In this document: one piece after another, positions 43,543 to 53,370 of the stretch
Layout: the number at the start of each line of letters is the position of its first letter
How positions within the stretch are numbered: position 1 is the first letter of the stretch
Assembly: GCA_019828595.1 (NCBI GenBank)
Contig: JAHQRK010000026.1
Location: 186,001 to 250,000, forward strand
Direction of reading: 5' to 3'
DNA length: 64,000 nucleotides
Origin: Aphanomyces cochlioides
Taxonomy: Eukaryota; Oomycota; Saprolegniomycetes; Saprolegniales; Verrucalvaceae
Position numbers and translations under genes: made by a program
Notes under the pieces: generated by a model
What the model saw: the letters and a program-made list of their open reading frames with translations, nothing else
What the model was told of the DNA's origin: nothing
Database searches by the model: none

Positions 43543-44218
43543 ACTACACCATTTGCCGGTTTAATTCGTTTAACTTGCGATATATTTCGTATCATTTGCA
43601 ATATATTTCGCATCAGTGCAATATATTTCGTATGACTTGCGTTTAATTTCGTGGCCGGCGACGAAAATCGATTTATATTTCGCATGACTTGCATTATATT
43701 TCATACCTCTTGCATTTAATTTCATATTTTTAGCTTATATTTCGTATCACGTGCATTTAAATTCGTAGTAATGCAAAATATATTCAACGTCCTATTGAGA
43801 TATGAAGTTTCACATGTGTATGTGTTGCAGTGTTGGCTTGAGCTATGAATTTGCGACGGGCAAGCGCATACGAACTCTGCCGAGCTTGATTGATGCTCGC
43901 ATTGACTTATATGGCGATTGAAGTGTCCCATCAATTTCTTATGAGGTCGATAACAATTATTTGTTAATTTTCTATGTACTTTTTCTCCTTTCTGCGAATT
44001 TAAATGCACGTGATACGAAATATAAGCTAAAAAATATGAAATTAAATGCAAGAGGTATGAAATGTAATGCAAGTCATGCGAAATATAAATCGATTTTCGT
44101 CGCCGGCCACGAAATTAAATGCAAGTCATACGAAATATATTGCACTGATGCGAAATATATTGCAAATGATACGAAATGTATCGCAAGTTAAACGAACTAA
44201 ACCGGCAAATGGTGTAGT
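43543..44218. mobile_element. foldback MITE with about 224-bp arms
   Basis: Arms 43543-43766 and 43994-44218 are near-perfect inverted repeats, starting ACTACACCATTTGCCGGTTT. Within each arm a sub-motif TTTCGTAT(G/C)ACTTGCA(A/T)TATA recurs about every 24 bases, giving a fringe of short repeats. The outer eight bases ACTACACC and a following TTTGCC are shared with the element at 42111, suggesting a common transposase. The core has no ORF. Confidence 0.75.
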
Positions 44219-44989
44219 TCTCTTCTACGAGGACGAGGAAGCGAGAAAGACGCAGCAACAGTCTTCTCACTAATGATAACTCGAGACTCCGGAAGAACAT
44301 AACCTCAACGACAATCTCAATGTAGAGAGTGAATTCGTTATGACAATGCAAGTGTGGCTCCGTCAACTTTGTGTTTGGTGAAACTTCAGGTGATTAAGCA
44401 AAGAGATTCAACGATTTTTGATCAAGTCAAATCATGGGAGTCAGAATCGGGTATCCACCGAACACGCCCTAAGCATTATGATTTGAGCCCACAAGCCAAT
44501 CTTGAAGATGTCGCAACTTACAACTCCACTTTTGAGCTCGATCGCAGGCTATCCTTGACGACATTCTCGCGTACACTTCGAAACACATATACTTCGAAGG
44601 ATGTGGTAATTTTTATACAGTATCTATCAAACCTTCGATTTTACAGATAAATGCTAGCAACTATGTTGGTTATCCGAACAATTGCATGTTTCGAGTTGTT
44701 ATTTTGCGGAAAAATAGCCACTTCTTCCATAAATATTTCGGATAATACAATGAATTGCTAATAAATATCATCCGTAACTTCGATTAGAAATAGAAATATA
44801 AATTACCGCCAGACGGGAAACTACTGTACTACTCTCGAAAAAATATAAGGAAGTTTGAATCAGTCAACTGTAAAAATATATAAGGAAGTTTGTCACATAC
44901 AATTAATATAGCCAGCGCCTGCATCTCGTATTCGAGAATTCTATCAGTACATGATGCAAGGAGACTTTGACTGATGGTCAAAGAAACTG
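44219..44989. other. no supported gene
   Basis: A 98-residue plus frame (44354-44650) has no recognised domain. The block at about 44733-44800 repeats sequence from about 7346-7410. Confidence 0.4.
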
Positions 44990-46083
44990 GAAGCTGACCA
45001 AGTCTACATAGTTGAGCTTTCCCAAGGTGAGGCATCTTGTAGTTGTTGTATCCATTGACTTCAAATCATGACATATTGCAACGTTTTCGGAAGTGGTAAT
45101 GTCCATGCCATCGAAGGTATCATTCACAGCACGAATGAGCTCGTCTAAGTTGCTTGCTTCGTGCTCAAACTGTGCAGATTGAAGAGCCCTAAAATATCCC
45201 AGATATAATACGTTAACATATGGGCTGTTGGGCGGCTGAAAACGCATAGATATATTCCATCCTATACATCCATAAACTAGAGCTAAACATAAACCACTTA
45301 CCGTTTAAATTGCATGCGTTCGTAAACGTTTCAGCGTCGATACTGTGTGCAGAGGCATTTTCGTGTTGTAAAACGATAGGGATGTGTTTCAAACAAGCAG
45401 GCCACTTTGAGCGGATAGCTGGTAAGGGCCTGTGTGATGACAAAACCTGTTATTTTTGGCCTGATCAGAGGAACCGCCTCTTTGTGGCAATTGATTTGAA
45501 AAGTCGGGTTTGCTCATCACACATGTTTTTGGCTCGTTGCCAAGTTGACCCGTAAAAACTAATACACCTTTTACATCGGATCAAACAGACTTGTGTTATC
45601 ATGGGTTTGGACAAAGCTCAAGCAATGTTTCATCCGATGTACGGCATTATGCTCTTTCAACGCTGGTTTCGCTGTACTGGCATGTATACGGAATGCCTTT
45701 TCTTTCACGAGGTTTCTCACAGTCGTATGGGACATGTTAAGGTGCTTGCCGACAGAGCCTAAAGAACGTCTTTTCCTGCTTTCTATGGTTCGAATTCTTG
45801 CTTTGAGCTCTGCACGACTGATACGTTTTCGTCCAGAATTGCCACGGCGCTTTGTGGTGGCGTCAAAACCATTGTTTTTGTCCCTCAGAGACGACAATCC
45901 TTGGTTCCAAATTCGTTTGACAACTTGAACGGAGACGCCGAACGTTGTGGCAGCCTTGGTCAATGCACCTCGATGAATGACGAAATTGGTGCTGGAGGCG
46001 AACAAGTCACTCATGACGGACACACGCTCAGCAACCGACAGGTTTCACCTCTTGGTCGGTGCTGCTGAAAGAATCGAAGCCAT
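44990..46083 (-). pseudogene. mariner-like transposase (plant/oomycete type), broken
   Basis: The likely start is ATG at 46083 (MASILSAAP), but TGA at 46045-46047 interrupts it. The same frame then runs 46023-45571 with NLSVAERVSVMSDLF, HRGALTKAATTFGVSVQVVKRIW and GRKRISRAELKARI, the N-terminal helix-turn-helix region. The middle is deleted or shifted. Further frames carry VLQHENASAHS (normally QxDNAxxH; Asp replaced) and QPPNSPYVNVLYLGYFRALQS (normally NSPDLNVLDLG; Asp replaced by Tyr). Both catalytic positions seen are lost, so the copy is dead. Confidence 0.7.
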
Positions 46084-46352
46084 CTCCATATCAATTTTCT
46101 TCGTGTGGCCTTGTCAGCAGTTGATGACCAGTTTGTATGAATTTGACTGATTGAATCTGTCCATCATCCCCCACCATTAGAGAACTTTCGCAAACCTCTT
46201 GAGTTGTGATTCAGTTTAAAATTGAGACACTTTTACCATGTGAATCTGAACTGAAACGAACTGCAAAAATCAACTTTCGCACATGTTCGGCACATTTGAG
46301 TTCAGATTCACAGTGAATCGTCTCGCAATCAGTGCCACTGATTGACTTGACG

Positions 46353-47211
46353 ATGGAAATACACGACGGCAAGGAGAACAGCGAGTCGTCTCGAGATGAA
46401 GCTGCCGAGGCTCCGAGTTTAGATGTCAGCGGCGTCGCAGAGTCTCCTTTGGCCAGCACTGAGCCCGGTCGAATCATTCGGAAGAAGTTTGCAACAGTCG
46501 ACGACGTTGTTCTACTGCAAGTGGTGAATGCGTTCCGTCCTTGGCGAGCTCCTGCTGGAACGTCCCGTGGTATCATGAAAGTTTTTGATGACATTGCTGC
46601 TCACTGTGCCAAACACAAGTTGTTTGGTGTAAACAAATGGCCCCGCCCTACGCACTCGTTTCACCATGCTGGTGAAGGATTTCAGAAGCGACCAGTGCAA
46701 ATCGATGTGTCAGTCGGGAACTACTGAAGAGTTTAATGAACGTGAGATGCTACTGCAGGAAATAGTAAGTCAGATCGATGATTGGAATGAACATCTACAG
46801 CAAGAAAAGCTACAAAAAAGCGAGAAAGCCATGGCTCTTCTGAAGTCGGGGGAGGTTCTCAAGCGTTTAGCTATGGACGAAATTGACAACGATGACGCCA
46901 ACGATGATGATGATGTGGACTTTGAGGATGTTGAAGAATCATCAACGACTGAAGCATCGTCAACAAATACAAAGTGTGCGCCCGGTAAGCAATCTATCAA
47001 GCGTCGTGGAAAGATATCCAAGTCTGAGCGAATTGGTGCAATATCGGACGCTTTAGTGAACGCTCTTGCGACCACCGACGATGATGAACGAAGAAAAAAT
47101 GAATTGGAACTGCGAAAAATGGAATTCAAGCGGGTGGAAGCTGAATTGCAACGAGTGTACCAGCGGGATGAAGCTGAACGATATCGATATCGAGCTACTG
47201 GAACTGCGTGA
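46353..47211 (+). CDS. Myb/SANT-like protein with coiled coil, one frame break
   Basis: From ATG 46353 the frame encodes an acidic lead and a Myb/SANT-like domain (FATVDDVVLLQVVNAFRPWRAP...VFDDIAAHCAKHKLF). Near 46640, in a CCCCGCCC run, the frame shifts by one base. The domain then continues LRTRFTMLVKDFRSDQCKSMCQSGTTEEFNEREMLLQEI in the frame that ends at 47211. The C-terminal part has an acidic stretch (DNDDANDDDDVDFEDVEE), a basic patch and a helical tail (NELELRKMEFKRVEAELQRV). Proteins with this layout are common in oomycetes. It may be a host DNA-binding protein or the accessory protein of a transposon. The break is either a mutation or a homopolymer error. Confidence 0.55.
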
Positions 47212-47481
47212 TCTGTCATGTCGTCAAAGACATTGGACTTGTCCACATTTGGCTGCGCCTCTCGTAGCCGGAAGCAATGCGCCGCCATCAAAATGCGCAT
47301 TATCACGATGAAGCGCTTCTTTTTCCGCCGCGAAAGAGTCCATGCAGCAGCAAGAATCTCGATTGCTTGGTCTCCCGTCAGCTTCGGTCCTATGAATACC
47401 ATTGGGCAGCCGCCTCCTCTGAGGCTATCTGAAACCACTCACGGATTTCAGATTCGCCTTGGCTGTAGTTGAGATAGAGAG

Positions 47482-47741
47482 TGTTGGAACGCGAGTTCCT
47501 TCAGGCGCAAAGATGAGTCGGTGGCTGTGAGGCCACGAGTGCTTTTTGAAGAGTGTATTGATGGTTAGCACTAAGTCTACCTACATGAATGGTGCACATA
47601 GCTTCCTGCACACGACGTATCTAAATCTATATCTGTTCTCTCTAATCTAATAAATGTAGCTCACATGTTTCCTTTGATCATGGTGCATGATGCATGAACG
47701 TGCAAAGCCGATCCTCCGGGAAGGGCCAACACTTCTCAACA
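47482..47741 (-). repeat. 3' LTR of the Copia element
   Basis: Near-identical to 52528-52787. Just outside it, on the element strand, ACACAGGGGAG precedes the LTR and is the likely polypurine tract for plus-strand priming. Confidence 0.9.
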
Positions 47742-47773
47742 CTCCCCTGTGTTGGCGCTGGAGGTGGATCGCG

Positions 47774-50467
47774 CTAATTCGGCTTCGAAAGGGGTTGGGG
47801 TTGGAAGCCTTCTTCTGATTGGCTGGTTGCTGATGCCAACTGCCTCATCTCATTTTCGTTTTTCGGATGCATAGCTTCAGTTTTGAATTTGTCGATGGCG
47901 GCTCGTGTTGAGACCTTGGTCAGCACGTCAGCGAGTTGGCCCGCGGTGCCGACGTGGCGCAGGTCGACGACGCCAGCTTGGATCAGTTGGCGAATGAAGT
48001 GGTGTCGCACATCGATGTGCTTGCTCCGGCTTGCGACGCCGACGTTTTCCGCCGTGGAAATGGCAGCCTTGTTGTCGCACCAGGTAAGTGTTGGATGGTC
48101 TTGTCTCATACTCAGATCTTCAAGTAGGCCTCGAAGCCATACTACTTCCTTTGTCAACTCAGCTAGCGCAACGTACTCGGCCTCGCATGTTGACAGCACT
48201 CGCTGGCGCGCTGACTTCCACGACACGATGCCGCCACCGACAAAGCAAGCGAAGCCTGTGGTCGACCGTCGGTCAGGTCTTGTCGCCCAGCTTGCGTCGC
48301 AGTACCCGACGAGGTTGGCGACAGGCGAGCGGAAGGTGAGTCCGGTGCCGATGGTGTGCTTGACGTATCGAAGGACTCGCTTGGCGCCAATGGCGTGGGG
48401 TACTCGCGGGTCATGGAGGTGGCGCGACAAGCGCTGAACGGCGTGCGATATATCAGGCCGGGTACATGTCATGAGGTACATCAATGACCCGACCATCGAT
48501 CGGTAAGTCTCTTGGTCGGTCGGTGGTTGACTGCTGTCGTGCCATAGGTCTTCACGATCGTCGACCTCGGGGGTAGTGTACCCATGGCATGCGGTCATCC
48601 CAAAGCGGGCGAGGATCTTGCGAGCGTATGCCTCTTGCGTCAAGGTAATCTTGCCATCATGCTTATCATACTCAATCTTGATGCCTAAGAAGAATGACAT
48701 CTCCCCTTGGCGCTTGAGCTTCATCTTGGTTTCGAGCTGGTCCAAGATCATGTCGGCCTTGGCTTCTGTCGAAGCAAACACCAAGAAATCGTCCACGTAA
48801 GTAGCGATCATTTCCAATTCTTCACGGCTACCACGCAGATAGAGGCACGGATCGTGGTTGCTTGGACGGAAGCCAAGGCCAACAACGATCTTGCGGCAAT
48901 GCTCAAACCAGGCAAGAGCCGCCTGCTTCAAGCCATACAGCGCCTTGATCAGTAGCATCTTGCGGTCGGTGCCGTCGCCATGTCCAGGCGGTTGATCGAC
49001 ATAGATCATCACACCTTTGTCGATGAACGCCTGGACAAAGGCCGTGTCGGCATCGGCTTGGAGGACTGCCAACTTCTTGGCCGCTGTCAAGGCCATGCAT
49101 GTGCGAACAGTTGTCATCTTGACGACGGGAGAGAATGTGTCGAGGTAGTCGACTCCTTGGACTTGACTGAACCCTTTGCATACTAGGCGCGCTTTGTACC
49201 GGACAACTTCGCCCGCGGCATTTGTCTTCTTCGCGTATGTCCATCGGCTGCCGATCGATTTGCGGCCTGGTGGAAGGTCGACAAGCTTCCACGTGCCGGC
49301 TTCGCGCAGCTGCTGGAGTTCCGTTTGCTCTGCCTTCGCCCACTCATCGCGGTCCTTCATGGCCATTGCCTCGCGATGGCTCTGAGGGACGTCAACCGGT
49401 GGCGCCATGGCTGAGCAAGCGAACTCGACGCCATCGATTGTCATTGAAGCTGCCACGTGGGAGTCATCGATCGTCCAGTTGGCGTCAGCGCTGTTGTCGA
49501 GCGGTTCACTGGCAACTCCTTGTTGCTCACGTGATGGGTTGTCGGTGGGTCGTCCATGGACAGCGCTGACGTCGCGACTTGGTGGGCGCAACTTATCCCG
49601 AGGACGCAGCACCATCCCGCTTGGCATTACATTTCGGTCATCATGGGTACGTGGTCCACTGTCACTTCTCTTGAACCGGTCAAGTAGGCGAAGGGTGGGT
49701 CTTGACGTCTGGTCGCCAACGGGATGGCCAGTGAAGAGCCACTTTGGCGTGGGTGGTGATTCCTTGGCCCCAATGGCTTCGCGTGTTCCTTGGTGGCGTG
49801 GTGTGCTGTCGGTGGGCTCGACGGTTGGTGGTGCCGGTTGGCTGGCCGATTGGGTGTGTATTCCCTCGTCTTCTTCATCGTCACTATCAGCAGTTGTGAC
49901 TAGGTAGTCATCCAGCTTCGAGCGATCGCCGAGGAATTTGTCCTCGCAGAAGGTAACATGGACACCAGTGGTCATCTTGTTTGACTCCAAGTCATAGAGT
50001 TTCCAAGCCCGTTGATGCTCGGCGTAGCCCATGAAGACGCACTTGGCGGCCTTCGGTGCGAGTTTGTCTCGACGTGTTGGGTCCTTGACCATATTGTAGG
50101 CTACGCAGCCGAAGACGCGGAGTTTGTCAAGCTTGGCGCGATGGCCTGTCAACGCATGGATTGGTGTGGCGGTGGCCTTGGAGCCGTGAACAACGCGGTT
50201 TTGGATGAAGGCGGCGGTGTTGACGGCCTCTGCCCACCATCGCCTAGTCAATCCAGCATGGGCAAGCATGGCCATGGCCATCTCCACGAGCGAACGGTGA
50301 GCGCGCTCTGCCATTCCATTTTGCCACTGATTGTCTGGTGTAGATAACTCGTGGTGGATGCAATGCCTCTTGAGCTCTGCTTCGAAGTCGGCCGACGAGT
50401 ACTCGGCGCCGCCGTCGGAGCGGAACACTTTTACTTTGTTGCCGGTTTGCGTTTGGCTCCAAGCCAT
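47774..50467 (-). pseudogene. Copia pol: integrase, reverse transcriptase, RNase H
   Basis: The 897-residue frame starts inside the integrase core (FRSDGGAEYSSADFE with catalytic Asp; NGMAERAHRSLVEM with catalytic Glu). After a variable linker it contains the reverse transcriptase (GSRWTYAKKTN, KARLVCKGFSQVQGVDY, DADTAFVQAFI, LYGLKQAALAWF and the active site ATYVDDFLVFAS). RNase H follows (YCDASWATRPDRRSTTG, STCEAEYVALAE, KHIDVRHHFIR). Its true upstream part is the frame ending at 50467. The two are separated by what looks like loss of one 4-bp AGAC unit in CAACAGACGCT. The encoded enzymes copy the RNA to DNA and insert it. Confidence 0.9.
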
Positions 50468-51279
50468 TATCGCTTTCCAGTTCTCGAGTTGAGTGGTAGC
50501 GTCTGTTGAGTGACAAATCTCACGATCTTGTAGTGCGTGGCGGCGTCAACGTACACGGTATAGTACTTGCATCCGCCGACTGACGCTGTTCTCATAGGGC
50601 CTTTCGTGTCGAAGACCCAACACTCCCCTGGCCGGAACGTCCGCGAGTGCGTCTTGGGGTTGGGCACCTTGGCCATCTTGGCTTGTATGCAGCGCTCACA
50701 ATTGGCTGTCGGCAAGGCAAGGTCGCTTGGAATGCCCAGCCCCAAGGCACCGCATCGGTTGATGGCGGCGATGGGTAAGTGGCCGGCTCTTTGATGCCAC
50801 AGCTCTGACTTTGACGTAGTGGTCGTGATGGACATGGCTTGCGCGTCGTTGCGCGCCAACTCGAGCGTAAACACTTTGTCCGTTTGGTTCAGTGTCGCCT
50901 TGGCCAAAGGTATGCCATCGTGGTCGATCGTGCATTCACCTTCGCCGAAGGTGAGTCGGCATCTTGGGTTTTTGCGCATGACTGTTGCGACTGATAGTAG
51001 CATGTGAGGCATGCCGTCGACCAGCAGGACGTCCTTCAAGACCAAGACGGTTCCAAGGCTCGTTTTGAAGCGCATCGTGCCCATCTTTGTCGCCCGTGTC
51101 TTGGCGCCGGTGGCGACGACCACCATGCGATCACAGTCGGTCAAGTCGGTCAGCAGCGATGCGTCGCCGGTCATGTGCGTCGACGCGCCGCTGTCGACAA
51201 TGATGGGCCTCAACGCCGCGACCGAGTGCAGGGCAATGTCGTCGCAGTCTTCGATTCTCGCCGTGAAGTCCAAACGCAT
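50467..51279 (-). pseudogene. Copia protease and N-terminal integrase
   Basis: The 270-residue frame has the aspartic protease box IVDSGASTHMTG, then the pre-integrase zinc region LWHQRAGHLP...CERCIQAKM. It continues with the start of the integrase core (CWVFDTKGPM...YYTVYVDAATHY) and ends out of frame at NSRTGKR. Upstream, another frame (QEDKRDVASNNALDE) appears to be the end of gag, so a second shift lies near 51279. Confidence 0.85.
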
Positions 51280-51349
51280 TCATCAAGTGCGTTGTTGCTC
51301 GCGACGTCTCGCTTATCCTCTTGCTTGCCACGGCGATCGCATTGCGCAA

Positions 51350-51725
51350 GCTAAAGAAGAAATTGTTGTCTTACAATCACATATGGGCCAAATCGTACCC
51401 CATCGAGGCAATTTGGAGGACACAACCATTCAATGGCGCATTGGCAGACCCGAATACGCATTACTTGATTTGGCATTTTTGGTACATAGAGAAAGACTTC
51501 TTTTTGCATCTTGTTATTTGGTCGTGTCCTCCAAATTGCCTCGATGGGGGACATATCATCGACCCAAATGAGATAATGGAGGCACAGCTACGCAATAGAT
51601 TACCATCGCTAATCCAACCGATGGAGAGTGGTAACACTCATGATATAGCGCTGAAAGAAGTCCATGGATTGGTAATGGATATGGTCGATCAAGTCGTTTT
51701 AGATTGCACACCAAAAAATGCCTCA
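51350..51725. mobile_element. insertion between Copia gag and protease
   Basis: The zinc-knuckle region expected after gag KKLLVGQH is replaced by about 375 bp of unrelated AT-rich sequence. Inside it CATCGAGGCAATTTGGAGGACAC (51404-51426, shown here in part) is inverted at about 51523-51545. This may be a small foldback element or rearrangement. Its exact ends are uncertain. Confidence 0.45.
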
Positions 51726-52523
51726 GTGTTGGCCTACCAGCAGCTTTTTGGTGGCACTCGGATTGCCAGTGCCCACTTTTGCCGCACCAGTGGCATTCGC
51801 CTTCTTGCTGCGTTTGTCCCGATTATTGTCTTGTTTTGCGCTAAGAGCTCTCTCATCGTTATTGCTGCCGCGTGGTGGACGCAAGGCGCCGGTCTTGATG
51901 GCGGCTTTATACTCGGTTTCCAAGAGAGAGCGGACGCGCGCAAAGTCGCCGCTCAAGGTAATTGATGATGCAACTTGATGCGTAACATGTCGTAGCTCCC
52001 AGGGCATCATTTGGAGCAGCCGATCGACGCTTGTTTCGCTTGTCATTTCGCTGTCGGCTTCACGTAGCCGTCGCAGCACAATCTCATAACGTTCCATGAA
52101 CTCAGGTAACGTTTCTTGTTTCTGATTCCACTTCATGCCGTAGAAATCTACCATTACATCAAGACGGTCCAAACGCGTCTTGGGCTCGTGATGATCTGCG
52201 AGCGCTTTGTATGCGGCTGCCGCCGTCGTTGAATTCTCAATGTACTGGAACTGCGACGGCGCAATGCATTGAATCAATAACCCCAATGCCAGCCCATCGT
52301 TGGCGGCGTCAGCGGTGTCAGCCTCATCGTCGAGGTTCGTTCCTTCTAGTCCCGGTGTACGGAAGTGTGATGGCTTTGTAGGTCGCTTTGACGTAGCCGA
52401 CTCTACATGATGCCATAATCCCTTAGCGAGCAATCGACCTCTCAGGCACGTTCTCCATTGGTTCCAGTTGCCTTCTTCCAGAAGCATCATAGGGGTCTTC
52501 AGACTCATTGCGGTTGGGCTCAT
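51726..52523 (-). pseudogene. Copia gag, 3' end lost
   Basis: The frame holds a typical Copia gag: GNWNQWRTCLRGRLLAKGLW, IAPSQFQYIENSTTAAAAYKAL, DHHEPKTRLDRLDVMVDFYGMKW and TLPEFMERYEIVLRRL. ATG at 52523 is the first after the LTR and falls within the primer-binding site; ATG 52508 (MSLKTPMMLL) is an alternative. The C-terminus stops at KKLLVGQH where the insertion begins, so the zinc knuckle is missing. Confidence 0.85.
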
Positions 52524-52527
52524 AACC
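52515..52527 (-). promoter_or_regulatory. primer-binding site, half-tRNA type
   Basis: On the element strand the bases after the 5' LTR read GGTTATGAGCCCA. This is complementary to TGGGCTCATAACC, the anticodon stem-loop of initiator tRNA-Met, not to a tRNA 3' end. Priming from an internally cut initiator tRNA is known for Drosophila copia and yeast Ty5. Confidence 0.7.
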
Positions 52528-52787
52528 TGTTGGAACGCGAGTTCCTTCAGGCGCAAAGATGAGTCGGTGGCTGTGAGGCCACGAGTGCTTTTTGAAGAGT
52601 GTATTGATGGTTAGCACTAAGTCTACCTACATGAATGGTGCACATAGCTTCCTGCACACGACGTATCTAAATCTATATCTGTTCTCTCTAATCTAATAAA
52701 TGTAGCTCACATGTTTCCTTTGATCATGGTGCATGATGCATGAACGTGCAAAGCCGATCCTCCGGGAAGGGCCAACACCTCTCAACA
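52528..52787 (-). repeat. 5' LTR of the Copia element
   Basis: Near-identical to the 3' LTR. It carries the promoter for the element by family knowledge; no specific TATA box is claimed. Confidence 0.9.
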
Positions 52788-53370
52788 GGGAGAAAAATTC
52801 CCCTAAACCACGTCTAACTCTATCTGAATCTGAATCGTCAACGATTTTTGGCTTATGAAAGTTCTCTATTGTTGAATTGTCGCTTGATCTAGCGATGGAC
52901 GTTGGTTCACCCACAGCCGGGGTTTGGTCGCGGACGCCATTGCAGTTCTTTGACACGTTTGTGGTTGTGACTATCATCGTCGACTTGTCGGGACCTTGAC
53001 AACGCATATCTCTCTACTGATCAAGTAGATTTGGAAGTACTACGTAGTACTAGTAGTTGACTGATCCTTTGTCAACTTCCCCTCGAGTAGAAGAGTAGAG
53101 CGTCCATGAGGTGACGATGCCATCTTCTCCTTTTCCCAAGAGTTCTTCGGTCGCTGTCTTTGTCATCGGCACAAATACCATGATGTCGGACTAACGTTAT
53201 TGACGAATCCCATACTCCGCCAGCTTCGTCTTGAGAATTCGGCAAGAGCAGCAGTGCCACAACAACATTTGCACCCGGATGTGTTCCAAGGCCAAGTGTG
53301 AGGTCCATCGTCTACCTTTATGACGTCGTGCACGTTATATCGTGATTGTCGAAGCAAAGGAAGGTAGTCT
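52788..53370. other. upstream region of the ankyrin gene
   Basis: No gene is supported. Parts of 52900-53370 recur in decayed form at 29935-30400, together with ankyrin sequence, so the duplicated unit included this flank. Confidence 0.5.

Larger units (their letters stand above)
47482..52787 (-). mobile_element. Copia LTR retrotransposon
   Basis: The element is 5306 bp on the minus strand. The 260-bp LTRs (47482-47741 and 52528-52787) are almost identical, start TGTTG and end CAACA. Flanks are GAGAG and GGGAG, a 5-bp target-site duplication with one change. Gene order is gag, protease, integrase, reverse transcriptase, RNase H, which defines Copia. Coding frames carry at least two shifts and an insertion, so this copy is probably not autonomous despite young LTRs. 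Confidence 0.92.

Noticed and set aside
46770..47438. 222-residue minus-strand ORF
   Set aside because: It is a serine-rich shadow of the acidic and charged plus-strand Myb/SANT-like gene.
49407..49907. Plus-strand ORFs across the Copia pol linker
   Set aside because: The minus strand has an 897-residue frame with all Copia motifs; the plus frames are shadows.
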